A stretch of DNA of 64,000 bases from Brevibacterium gallinarum (GTDB taxonomy: Bacteria; Actinomycetota; Actinomycetes; Actinomycetales; Brevibacteriaceae). The stretch lies in the NCBI RefSeq assembly GCF_014836885.1, contig NZ_JACSPY010000005.1, positions 124,001-188,000 on the forward strand, in the 5' to 3' direction. Made by a program: the position numbers and the translations under genes. Positions 31,398-39,763 of this stretch are shown in pieces. Each line of letters begins with the position of its first letter. Position 1 is the stretch's first letter. The notes under the pieces are model-generated. The model ran no database searches. It saw only the letters and a list, made by a program, of their open reading frames with translations, and was not told the origin of the DNA.

Positions 31398-32834
31398 ATG
31401 AAGCAAAGAGTTGAGTACGGCAGCGTCGCCGACAACTACATGGAGAAGCGCCAGCTGCGCAGCGGAGCAGCCGGATGGATCCTGCTGGCAGGTCTGGGGG
31501 TCGCATATGTGATCTCCGGTGACTTCTCCGGCTGGAATCTCGGCCTGGCCGAAGGCGGCTGGGGCGGACTTGCCATCGCGTTCTGCCTGATGGGAATCAT
31601 GTACGTGTGCATGACTCTTGGACTGGCAGAACTGTCTTCCACGCTGCCGACTGCGGGGGCAGGTTACGGCTTCGCGCGGAGGGCCCTTGGTCCACTTGGA
31701 GGTTTCGCAACCGGAACCGCGATCGTCATTGAGTACACGATGGCGCCTGCAGCGATCTCCACGTTCATCGCAGGCTACGTGCAAGCCCTTGGAATCCTCC
31801 CGGAAAGCGTCCCCAACTGGGTCATCTACCTCGTCGCCTATCTCATCTTCGTCGGCATCCACCTCTGGGGAGTGGGCGAAGCGCTGCGGCTGATGTTCCT
31901 CATCACCGCTATTGCGGTCATCGCCCTCCTCGCCTTCGTCTTCGGCATGATCTGGCACGTAGAACCGGCCAACATGTTCAACATCGCCCCTGACGGATCA
32001 CTCGGATCAAGCGAGTTCCTGCCCTTCGGAGTCTCCGGGGTGCTGGCATCGCTGGTCTTCGGCATCTGGTTCTTCCTCGCCGTTGAAGGCGTACCTCTCG
32101 CCGCCGAAGAATCCGCCAACCCCAAGCGCGACATGCCGCGGGGCATCCTCACAGCGATGGGATTGCTCGTCGTCTTCGGTGCGCTCATGCTCATCATTGT
32201 CCCCGGCACGGCTGGCGCAGACGCGATGGGCGTATCCGACAACCCGCTGCCAGAAGCAGTGAGGACCGTGTACGGAGAGAACTCGATGCTGGCCACGTTC
32301 GTCAACTGGGCCGGCCTTGCGGGTCTGATCGCCAGCTTCTTCTCGATCATCTTCGCCTATTCGCGGCAGCTCTTCGCACTTTCGCGTGCTGGCTACCTGC
32401 CGAAGTTCCTGTCGCTAACTGGAAAGCGCAAGACGCCCTACATGGCGCTCATCATCCCGGGCATCATCGGGTTCGCCCTCGCGGTCGCGACCGGTGGCGA
32501 TGGCGGAATCCTGCTGAATGTGGCGGTGTTCGGTGCCACGGTCTCCTACGTCCTGCTCAACCTCTCCCACGTCGTCCTGCGGTTCAAGGAACCGCATCTT
32601 GAGCGCGGGTACCGCACGCCCGGTGGAGCAGTCACCACGATCACCGCACTGGTGCTGGCCTCTGTCGCCGTCGTCGCAACCTTCTTCGTCGACATCGTCG
32701 CCGCTGGAATCGCTGCCGCTGTGTTCCTCGTCTTCCTCGCGTACTTCTGGTTCTACTCGCGCCACCACCTTGTGGCGAAAGCTCCCGAAGAGGAGTTCGC
32801 CCAGATTTCCGAAGCCGAATCGGGTCTGCACTGA
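31398..32834 (+). CDS. eat: APC-family ethanolamine permease-like transporter
   Basis: A 478-residue APC transporter with about 12 membrane helices and a cytoplasmic C-terminus. Landmarks are YVISGDFSGWNLGL in helix 1, the ELSSTLPTAGAGYGFARRALGPLGGF block, and the central FFLAVEGVPLAAEESANPKRDMPRG, all typical of the ethanolamine/amino-alcohol permease branch. It imports the pathway substrate with cation symport. First gene of a five-gene operon (transporter, glutamine synthetase-like ligase, amidohydrolase, aldehyde dehydrogenase, SDR) divergent from its GntR regulator. Other amino alcohols or polyamines cannot be excluded as substrates. Confidence 0.82.
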   Translation: MKQRVEYGSVADNYMEKRQLRSGAAGWILLAGLGVAYVISGDFSGWNLGLAEGGWGGLAIAFCLMGIMYVCMTLGLAELSSTLPTAGAGYGFARRALGPLGGFATGTAIVIEYTMAPAAISTFIAGYVQALGILPESVPNWVIYLVAYLIFVGIHLWGVGEALRLMFLITAIAVIALLAFVFGMIWHVEPANMFNIAPDGSLGSSEFLPFGVSGVLASLVFGIWFFLAVEGVPLAAEESANPKRDMPRGILTAMGLLVVFGALMLIIVPGTAGADAMGVSDNPLPEAVRTVYGENSMLATFVNWAGLAGLIASFFSIIFAYSRQLFALSRAGYLPKFLSLTGKRKTPYMALIIPGIIGFALAVATGGDGGILLNVAVFGATVSYVLLNLSHVVLRFKEPHLERGYRTPGGAVTTITALVLASVAVVATFFVDIVAAGIAAAVFLVFLAYFWFYSRHHLVAKAPEEEFAQISEAESGLH

Positions 32835-32881
32835 CGATCGGCACATCTCAACTCACTGACCATATCCACGGAAGGATCTCA

Positions 32882-34291
32882 ATGACCGCGCCCACAGGAT
32901 TCGGCGACCCGCAGCGGGTCACCACCGGTTCAAACCCAGCACCGGCCCTCACCCGTGAGGATCTCATCAGCCTCGTCGATGAAGGAACGATCGACACCGT
33001 CGTCGTCGCGTTCACCGACGTCCAGGGGCGGCTGCAGGGAAAGCGGCTCGGAGCGCGCTTCTTCGTCGACGATGCCATCGACCACGGCTCCGAGGGATGC
33101 AACTATCTGCTGGCCGTCGACGTCGACATGAACACTGTCGAGGGCTACGAGATGTCGTCGTGGAGCACCGGCTACGGAGACCTCGTCATGAAACCGGACC
33201 TCTCGACACTGCGGCTCATTCCGTGGCAGCCGGGAACCGCACTCGTCACCTGCGACATCGAATGGACCACCGGCGAGCCCGTCGTCGCCAGCCCGCGGCA
33301 GATCCTCGCAGCCCAGGTCAAGCGACTCGAAGAGCGCGGTCTCACGGCGTTCGCCGGTACTGAGCTGGAGTTCGTCACTTTCGACACCAGTTACGAGGAG
33401 TCCTACAACCGCGCCTACCACGACCTCACCCCGTCGAACCAATACAACGTCGACTACTCCCTGCTGGGCACCGCCCGCATCGAACCGCTGCTGCGTGACA
33501 TCCGCAACTCGATGGCCGGGGCCGGAATGTACGTCGAAAGCGCCAAGGGCGAATGCAACCTCGGCCAGCACGAGATCACATTCAAGTACGACGAGGCGAT
33601 CCGGTCGTGCGACAACCATGCCGTGTACAAGAACGGGGCGAAGGAGATCGCCTCCCAGCACGGCAAGGCCATTACTTTCATGGCGAAGTTCAACGAACTG
33701 GAAGGGTCCTCCTGCCATGTGCACCTGTCCTTCCGCGGACTCGACGGCGAGCTCGCCATGGCCGGTGACGACGAGCACGGGTTCTCTCCGCTCATGGGCC
33801 AGTTCATCGCCGGCCAGCTCGCCTGCATCGAGGACTTCACCTACTTCCATGCCCCCAATATCAACTCCTACAAGCGCTTCGTCGAAGGCTCCTTCGCCCC
33901 GACAGCAGTGGCCTGGGGCTTCGACAACCGGTCGTGCGCCTTCCGGGTCGTCGGCTCAGGCCCGTCGCTGCGCGTCGAGTGCCGCGTGGGCGGCGCTGAC
34001 CTCAACCCGTACCTTGCCGTCGCCTCGCTCATCGCCGCCGGCATCTACGGCATCGACAACGAACTTGAACTGCCACCCATGACCGACGGCAATGCCTACG
34101 CTTCGGATGCCCGCCGGCTGCCGACGACGCTGCGCGATGCCCGCGACCGCCTCGCGGAATCCGACATCGCCCGCGAGGCCTTCGGTGAGGAGGTCGTCAA
34201 GCACTATGTCAACGCTGCGAATGTCGAGCTCATGCAGTTCGAGGCAGCCGTCACAGACTGGGAGCGCTTCCGTGGCTTCGAACGGCTCTGA
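32882..34291 (+). CDS. Glutamine synthetase-family gamma-glutamyl-amine ligase
   Basis: A 469-residue GlnA-family enzyme of the GlnA3/GlnA4 type rather than housekeeping GlnA. TELEFVTF and ESAKGECNLGQHEI give the metal-binding glutamates, MAKFNELEGSSCHVHLSF is the ATP/His loop, and RVECRVGGADLNPYL replaces the canonical glutamine synthetase substrate motif. The adenylylation loop of GlnA is absent. It should condense glutamate with an amine using ATP. With an Eat-type permease, an SDR and an ALDH beside it, gamma-glutamylation of ethanolamine is the best guess, as for GlnA4 of Streptomyces. Confidence 0.85.
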   Translation: MTAPTGFGDPQRVTTGSNPAPALTREDLISLVDEGTIDTVVVAFTDVQGRLQGKRLGARFFVDDAIDHGSEGCNYLLAVDVDMNTVEGYEMSSWSTGYGDLVMKPDLSTLRLIPWQPGTALVTCDIEWTTGEPVVASPRQILAAQVKRLEERGLTAFAGTELEFVTFDTSYEESYNRAYHDLTPSNQYNVDYSLLGTARIEPLLRDIRNSMAGAGMYVESAKGECNLGQHEITFKYDEAIRSCDNHAVYKNGAKEIASQHGKAITFMAKFNELEGSSCHVHLSFRGLDGELAMAGDDEHGFSPLMGQFIAGQLACIEDFTYFHAPNINSYKRFVEGSFAPTAVAWGFDNRSCAFRVVGSGPSLRVECRVGGADLNPYLAVASLIAAGIYGIDNELELPPMTDGNAYASDARRLPTTLRDARDRLAESDIAREAFGEEVVKHYVNAANVELMQFEAAVTDWERFRGFERL

Positions 34292-35075
34292 CGCGCCCGA
34301 GGCGGTCGTCCCGCCGCGGATCGGAATCACGACGTACATGCAGCCAGCTGACTGGAGTCACTGGCGCGGCGTCGAGGCAGCACTCATCCCGGCGGAGTAC
34401 GTGCGCATGGTCACCGCTGCCGGGGGAGTGCCGATCCTGCTGCCGCCGCATGGCACCCACCCGACGATGCTCGACGCGGTCGACGGGCTGCTCATCTCCG
34501 GAGGAGCAGACGTCGGCCCGGAGACCTACGGTGCCCAGGCTCATCCAACGACTGCCGCACAGTCATGGCGGGACGAACATGAGTTCGCTCTGCTGGCCGA
34601 AGCCCGCGACCGGGGCATGCCGGTGCTCGGTATCTGCCGCGGGATGCAGGTCATCAACGCGGCATTCGGCGGCACACTGCACCAGCACCTGCCCGAGATT
34701 CTCGGCCACTCCGACTATCAGCCTGCCCCGGGCGTCTACGGCGAGGTAACCGTTCAGATCGAACCGGGCTCCACTGCTGCCGCGCTGCTCGGGGCTGAGA
34801 CGACGGCACCATGCTTCCACCACCAAGCCGTCGACCGCCTCGCCCCCGGACTGCACGTCACCGGGCGGGCCGCCGACGGGACGATCGAGATCCTCGAGCC
34901 GGCCGCCGCCTCGGGAACGGAAGCGCTGAGCGCTGAAGCCGCGCTGCCCGGCAGCGGCTGGCTGCTCGCCGTGCAATGGCATCCCGAACACAACAGCGCT
35001 GATGCGCGCATCGTCACAGGACTCGTCGCCGCCACCCGCAGCTACCGCACCGACACGTCCGGAGGAGGACAATGA
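34272..35075 (+). CDS. Class I glutamine amidotransferase-type gamma-glutamyl hydrolase (PuuD-like)
   Basis: A 267-residue hydrolase. The catalytic Cys lies in GICRGMQVINAAFGGTLHQ (about residue 120), and the His-Glu pair in VQWHPEHN (about residue 236). LLISGGADVGPETYG is the oxyanion-side loop. The PuuD family cleaves the gamma-glutamyl bond late in glutamylated-amine pathways, returning glutamate. GTG 34272 overlaps the ligase gene by 20 nt; earlier in-frame codons would overlap much further. The downstream ALDH start overlaps this stop (ATGA). Confidence 0.83.
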   Translation: MASNGSDAPEAVVPPRIGITTYMQPADWSHWRGVEAALIPAEYVRMVTAAGGVPILLPPHGTHPTMLDAVDGLLISGGADVGPETYGAQAHPTTAAQSWRDEHEFALLAEARDRGMPVLGICRGMQVINAAFGGTLHQHLPEILGHSDYQPAPGVYGEVTVQIEPGSTAAALLGAETTAPCFHHQAVDRLAPGLHVTGRAADGTIEILEPAAASGTEALSAEAALPGSGWLLAVQWHPEHNSADARIVTGLVAATRSYRTDTSGGGQ

Positions 35076-36442
35076 GCACCTATGAGGTCATCAACCCCGC
35101 CACAGCCGAAGCGATCCGCACCGTCGAGCTGGCCGATGTCGCAGCCGTCGATGATGCGATCGAACGCGCCCAGCGGGCGTTCGAGCAGTGGCGGGCCGTC
35201 GCGCCGAGCGACCGCGCCCGCCTTTTGCGCCGCTTCGCCGCCGTGGTCGACGAGCACATCGACGAACTCGCCGAACTCGAAGTGGCCAACTCTGGGCACA
35301 CGATCTCCAACGCCACCTGGGAAGCCGGCAACGTACGCGACGTGCTGGAATACTCCGCCGCTGCTCCCGAACGCCTCTTCGGCCGGCAGATCCCGGTCGA
35401 CGGAGGCATCAACATCACCTTCGCCGAGCCTCTCGGCGTCGTCGGCGTCATCGTGCCGTGGAACTTCCCGATGCCGATCGCCGCATGGGGATTCGGCCCA
35501 GCGCTGGCCGCCGGCAACACCGTCGTGCTCAAGCCTGCCGAGGTGACCCCGCTGACGGCTATGCGGATCGGTGAGCTCGCACGCGAAGCCGGCATCCCCG
35601 AGGGTGTGCTCACGATCCTGCCGGGCAAGGGCTCGGTCGTCGGCGAGCGATTCGTCACCCATCCCGGCGTGCGCAAGGTCGTCTTCACCGGGTCGACCGA
35701 AGTCGGCAAGCGGATCATGGCCGGCTGCGCCGACCAGGTGAAGAACCTCACCCTGGAACTCGGCGGCAAGAACGCCAATATCGTCTTCCCCGACGCCGAC
35801 CTCTCAGCCGCAGCCGCCGCAGCACCCGGCGGTGTGTTCGACAACGCCGGCCAGGACTGCTGCTCCCGCTCCCGGCTGCTTGTCCACGCGGACGTGTTCG
35901 ACGACTTCCTCAGCGAGCTCAAAGACGCCGTCAGCGGGTTCCGGTGCACTGACCCGACAGACCCGGACGCGGACATGGGGCCGCTTGTCACCGCCGCCCA
36001 CCGCGATTCCGTCGCAGCCTATGTCGACGGTGCCGAGGTGGCGTTCCAGGGTGAGTGCCCGACCGGCCCGGGCTTCTGGTTCCCGCCGACGGTCATCACC
36101 CCCGATGACATCACCGCCCGTGACTTCAACGAGGAGATCTTCGGCCCCGTGCTGTCCGTCGTGCCGTTCCGCTCAGAGTTCGAGGCAGTCTCGATCGCGA
36201 ACAACACCGAGTACGGACTCTCCGGTTCGATCTGGACCCGTGATCTCGACCGGGCGATCCGCGTCTCCCGGTCCGTCGAAGCCGGCAACCTGTCGGTCAA
36301 CTCCCACTCATCGGTGCGGTACTGGACGCCGTTCGGCGGCTACAAGCAGTCCGGCCTTGGCCGGGAGCTCGGCCCCGATGCGGTCGCCGCCTTCACCGAG
36401 ACGAAGAACGTCTTCATCGCAGTCGGCCCAGCCTCGGACTGA
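35072..36442 (+). CDS. NAD(P)-dependent aldehyde dehydrogenase
   Basis: A 456-residue ALDH. VVGVIVPWNFPMPIAAW and LKPAEVTPL bind the cofactor, TGSTEVGKR forms the dinucleotide loop, ELGGKN holds the general base Glu (about residue 231), and GQDCCSRSR the catalytic Cys (about residue 266). EIFGPVLSV closes the core. At 456 residues it is about 20-30 shorter at the N-terminus than typical ALDHs. In this operon it should oxidise the gamma-glutamyl aldehyde formed from the glutamylated amino alcohol by the SDR. Confidence 0.88.
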   Translation: MSTYEVINPATAEAIRTVELADVAAVDDAIERAQRAFEQWRAVAPSDRARLLRRFAAVVDEHIDELAELEVANSGHTISNATWEAGNVRDVLEYSAAAPERLFGRQIPVDGGINITFAEPLGVVGVIVPWNFPMPIAAWGFGPALAAGNTVVLKPAEVTPLTAMRIGELAREAGIPEGVLTILPGKGSVVGERFVTHPGVRKVVFTGSTEVGKRIMAGCADQVKNLTLELGGKNANIVFPDADLSAAAAAAPGGVFDNAGQDCCSRSRLLVHADVFDDFLSELKDAVSGFRCTDPTDPDADMGPLVTAAHRDSVAAYVDGAEVAFQGECPTGPGFWFPPTVITPDDITARDFNEEIFGPVLSVVPFRSEFEAVSIANNTEYGLSGSIWTRDLDRAIRVSRSVEAGNLSVNSHSSVRYWTPFGGYKQSGLGRELGPDAVAAFTETKNVFIAVGPASD

Positions 36443-36490
36443 CCGCGCTGACCTGATCCCAACAGCATTCCCTGACAGAAGGAGAACTCC

Positions 36491-37273
36491 GTGAACACAC
36501 CAGTCGTCGCCGGCCGGATGGACGGCAAAGTCTGCGTCATCACCGGTGGGGCCTCGGGCATCGGCCTGGCGAGTGCCCGCCGCTTGGCATCCGAAGGCGC
36601 CACCGTCGTCATCGCCGACCTTGACGAGACCCGCGGCCCGGAGGTCGCCGAGGAGCTCGGCGGACTCTTCGTCCGCACGAATGTCGCCGACGAAGACAGT
36701 GTCAAGGCACTGTTCGAGCAGACAGTCGCCGCGTATGGACGCGTCGATGTGGCCTTCAACAACGCAGGCATCAACCCGACCGAGGACAACTCGATCCTCA
36801 CCACCGGGATCGAGGCGTGGGCGAAGGTGCAGACCGTCAACCTCACATCGGTCTACCTGTGCTGCAAGTACGCCCTTGAGCACATGGTCAGGCAGAAGTC
36901 CGGCTCGATCATCAACACTGCCTCCTTCGTCGCCCTGCTCGGCGCGGCGACCTCGCAGATCTCGTACTCCGCCTCGAAGGGCGGAGTCCTGTCGATGAGC
37001 CGCGAACTCGGCGTGCAGTTCGCCAAGGAGGGCATCCGCGTCAACGCGCTCTGCCCCGGACCGGTCAACACGCCGCTGCTCGAAGAGCTCTTCGCCAAGG
37101 ACCCGGAGCAGGCGCAGCGCCGCCTCGTCCACGTTCCGCGCGGACGCTTCGGCGAGCCCGAGGAGATCGCCGCCGCCGTGGCCTTCCTCGCCAGCGACGA
37201 CGCCTCCTTCGTGAATGCCGCGACGTTCACCGTCGACGGCGGGATCTCAGCGGCATACGTCACCGCTGAGTGA
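36491..37273 (+). CDS. Short-chain dehydrogenase/reductase
   Basis: A 260-residue classical SDR: TGGASGIGLASA (cofactor loop), an acidic residue after strand 2 (IADLDE, favouring NAD+), NNAG, the catalytic Ser in NTASFVALLGA, and YSASKGG. FTVDGGISAAY ends the fold. The GTG start follows AAGGAG by 7 nt. Its likely job is oxidation of the terminal alcohol of the gamma-glutamylated amino alcohol to the aldehyde for the adjacent ALDH. The gene closes the operon before a strong hairpin. Confidence 0.85.
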   Translation: MNTPVVAGRMDGKVCVITGGASGIGLASARRLASEGATVVIADLDETRGPEVAEELGGLFVRTNVADEDSVKALFEQTVAAYGRVDVAFNNAGINPTEDNSILTTGIEAWAKVQTVNLTSVYLCCKYALEHMVRQKSGSIINTASFVALLGAATSQISYSASKGGVLSMSRELGVQFAKEGIRVNALCPGPVNTPLLEELFAKDPEQAQRRLVHVPRGRFGEPEEIAAAVAFLASDDASFVNAATFTVDGGISAAYVTAE

Positions 37274-37282
37274 CACTCCCGC

Positions 37283-37330
37283 ACACGCCCGCCGCCTGAG
37301 AGCACACCGCTCCCGAGGCGGCGGGCGTGT
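37283..37330 (+). terminator. Terminator hairpin of the amino-alcohol operon
   Basis: ACACGCCCGCCGCCT pairs perfectly with AGGCGGCGGGCGTGT (15 bp) across an 18-nt loop, starting 10 bp after the SDR stop. Confidence 0.7.
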
Positions 37331-37396
37331 CTGCGTGTCGGGTCGCCTCTCGGCGGGCGACCGGCTCCTCGGGCCCGGCAGACGGTGCGTGGTTGA

Positions 37397-38077
37397 ATGG
37401 CAGAGATGACTGCCACGCTGCTCCTCCTCGCCGGGCTCGCGCTGCTCGATGCCACGAGCATCGGCACACTCGGCATCCCGCTGTGGATGCTGCTTGCCCA
37501 GCGGGTGCGCATCAGTCTCGTCTTCGTCTACCTTGCGGTGCTCGCTGGGTTCTACTGGCTCGTCGGCGTCGCGCTGTACTATGGCGGGCTTGCTGCGTTC
37601 AGCTGGATCGGCGCGTGGTCGGGGATCCCGTGGATCGAGCTCGTGCTCGGCGTCATCTGCCTCGCCTCGGCATTCCTGCCCCGGCGCCTGTGGGAAGGGC
37701 AAGTGGGTTTCGCCAACCGGTTCCAGGACAAGGTGGCCGTCACCGGGACCTTCGCCACCGCCTCGGGCCTGGCGCTCATCGCTGGCCTCATCGAGATCAC
37801 CGGCATGTACCCCTACCTGGCCGGCATCGGCGTCATCATCAACGAGGGCCTGCCCGGCGTCCTGACGCTGGCAGCCTACGCCGTCGTCATGGTGCTGCCG
37901 GCCCTCATCCTCGCGATCATCCGGCTGCTGGTCCATGAGCGGATCGAGCCTGCGCTCGCCGGTTTCCGCGCATGGGTCGAGCGCAACACCGGCACCGTCA
38001 CGGCGGTGACCTTCTTGGTCATCGGCGTGCTGCTCATCTTCGACGCCGTGGTCAATCGGTTCGGGTGGATCGGGTGA
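37397..38077 (+). CDS. GAP (Sap/SfLAP)-family membrane protein
   Basis: A 226-residue membrane protein with six hydrophobic helices. The N-terminal helix carries ALLDATSIGTLGIPLWML and the middle GLIEITGMYPYLAGI, the layout of the actinobacterial GAP family (named after mycobacterial Gap, a glycopeptidolipid/sulfolipid addressing protein), a LysE-like fold. Export of a small molecule or lipid precursor is plausible. It lies alone between the amino-alcohol operon terminator and the DUF5058 module, with no good ribosome binding site before ATG 37397. Confidence 0.65.
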   Translation: MAEMTATLLLLAGLALLDATSIGTLGIPLWMLLAQRVRISLVFVYLAVLAGFYWLVGVALYYGGLAAFSWIGAWSGIPWIELVLGVICLASAFLPRRLWEGQVGFANRFQDKVAVTGTFATASGLALIAGLIEITGMYPYLAGIGVIINEGLPGVLTLAAYAVVMVLPALILAIIRLLVHERIEPALAGFRAWVERNTGTVTAVTFLVIGVLLIFDAVVNRFGWIG

Positions 38078-38114
38078 CTGGCAGATCGAACTGCGAGACG
38101 TTGCGTTCTGTATA

Positions 38115-38144
38115 TTGACCCTTTTGTGATGGCATCCGTAGAGT
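38115..38144 (+). promoter_or_regulatory. Promoter of the DUF5058 module
   Basis: TTGACC (38115-38120), 18-bp spacer, TAGAGT (38139-38144) in an AT-rich patch unusual for this window. A perfect hairpin GAGTCGC-GGA-GCGACTC (38210-38226) lies between it and the ribosome binding site GGAGG. Confidence 0.5.
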
Positions 38145-38241
38145 GATGAGCACTCGCGAATATATTCCATCCCGCGATGCTGTGCCAGCAGACACAACGA
38201 TGTGATCTGGAGTCGCGGAGCGACTCGGAACGGAGGCGACC

Positions 38242-38985
38242 GTGATCCACCTTGCCCAGTCGCGCGACATCGGCGCGATCGCGAATCTGCCGCTGCTGTG
38301 GGTTCTCGCGCTCTGCGTCTTCGGCGTCATCATCCTGCAGTCGATGATCTATATGCGTGCCGTCAAGCGAAACGCCGAGTCCGCGGACATGAGCAAGGCC
38401 GAGGTGCGAGCGGCATTCCGTGCGGGCGGAGTCGCATCCATCGGGCCGTCCTTGGCCGTGGCGCTGGTCGCCATTGCACTGCTGCCGCTGTTCGGCACTC
38501 CGCCGGTGCTCGTGCGCGTCGGTCTCATCGGATCTGCAGCCACCGAGGTGGCTTCGGCATCGCTGGCATCGGGGACCATGGGAGCCGACCTCGGCGGGCC
38601 GGAGTACAACCAGACGGTCTTCGTTGTGGCGCTGATGGCCATGAGCCTCTCGGGGGCTGGCTGGATGATCTCTGCGCTCATCCTCACGCCGATCTTCAAG
38701 CGCGGTTCGGTCAAACTGCAGCAGGTCAACCCGGCACTCATGTCCGTGGTACCCGGTGCCGCACTGCTGGCGGCGTTTGCCGCACTGACGATGACCGAGC
38801 TTCCCAAGTCGACAGGACACATCATCGCAGTCGCCGCCTCGGCGGTCGTCATGCTCATCTCACTGCTGGTCGCGCGTGCACTCAACCTCGCCTGGCTCAG
38901 GGAATGGGCGCTCGGCTTCGCGATCGCCGGTGGCCTGGTCGCTGCCTACTTCGCCCACTACGCCGGCCTCGGCCCGGCGGCATGA
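38242..38985 (+). CDS. DUF5058 family membrane protein
   Basis: A 247-residue protein with about six membrane helices. After helix 1 comes YMRAVKRNAESADMSKAEVRAAFRAGGVASIGPS, split here only in description, the DUF5058 hallmark of a cytoplasmic helix followed by a GPS-containing membrane entry. GTPPVLVRVGLIGSAATE follows. GTG 38242 has GGAGG 6-7 nt upstream. With the next gene it looks like a two-component permease of unknown type, always paired in my reading with a peptidase or amidohydrolase gene. Function unknown. Confidence 0.68.
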   Translation: MIHLAQSRDIGAIANLPLLWVLALCVFGVIILQSMIYMRAVKRNAESADMSKAEVRAAFRAGGVASIGPSLAVALVAIALLPLFGTPPVLVRVGLIGSAATEVASASLASGTMGADLGGPEYNQTVFVVALMAMSLSGAGWMISALILTPIFKRGSVKLQQVNPALMSVVPGAALLAAFAALTMTELPKSTGHIIAVAASAVVMLISLLVARALNLAWLREWALGFAIAGGLVAAYFAHYAGLGPAA

Positions 38986-39013
38986 CCGACTGCGACAACG
39001 AGAGGGACTGATC

Positions 39014-39739
39014 ATGGCAACGGCAACCACCACCCCGTCGCATGAAGCATTCGAGCGGACCACGAGCACCTGGGGCACGATCACCTTGAGCATGGGCCTT
39101 GTCATCGCGACGTCCATGCCCTTTCTGCTGTGGATGTTCTCCGATCTCGACATCACCTGGGCGCAGATCGGCGTCGCCTTCCTTGCCGTCTTCGCTGTCT
39201 ATGGCGCCTTCTACGTCATCGAACCGCTGACGTACTTTCCGATCCTCGGACCGGCAGGTATGTACCAGGCCTTCATGATCGGCAACGTGGCCAACAAGCT
39301 GCTCCCGGCCGCGATCGTGGCCCAATCGACGATCGGAGTGAAGCCCGGCACCCGCAAGTCAGAGTATGTCGCGACCGCTGCGATCTGCGGGGCAGCGGTC
39401 GTCCACGTCGTCTCGATGCTGCTCTTCGTCGGGCTGCTGGGCACCTGGCTGGTGTCGATCACGCCGGATTCCATCACCGAGGTTGCGCGCATCTACATCC
39501 TGCCGGCGATCCTCGGTGGGGTCACGGTTCAGCTCATCGGAACGCTCAAGCAGTTCAAAGGCACGATCATCGCGCTGGGTGTTGCTGCTGTCATCATCCT
39601 CGTTGCCGTACCGCTGCTCCCTGTCATCTCTCCGGGTGGCACGGCTATCGCCGTGCTGCTCACCATCGTCCTCACCTGGGTGCTGCGCGACCGGCACACC
39701 CGGCCAACCGATCCGCAGAACATGACGTCGATCAACTGA
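39014..39739 (+). CDS. Membrane protein, partner of the DUF5058 protein
   Basis: A 241-residue protein with about six or seven membrane helices and a short polar N-terminus. Motifs include ITLSMGLVIATSMPFLLW in helix 1, GPAGMYQAFMIGNVANKLLPAA, and GTRKSEYVATAAICGAAVVH. The loop GNVANKLLPAA recalls the GLIGSAATEVAS loop of the preceding protein, suggesting related subunits. ATG 39014 has GAGGGA 8 nt upstream. It lies 28 bp after DUF5058 and 24 bp before an amidohydrolase. I do not recognise a named family. Confidence 0.62.
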   Translation: MATATTTPSHEAFERTTSTWGTITLSMGLVIATSMPFLLWMFSDLDITWAQIGVAFLAVFAVYGAFYVIEPLTYFPILGPAGMYQAFMIGNVANKLLPAAIVAQSTIGVKPGTRKSEYVATAAICGAAVVHVVSMLLFVGLLGTWLVSITPDSITEVARIYILPAILGGVTVQLIGTLKQFKGTIIALGVAAVIILVAVPLLPVISPGGTAIAVLLTIVLTWVLRDRHTRPTDPQNMTSIN

Positions 39740-39763
39740 CCGACCCGACTCACTGGAGGAACC

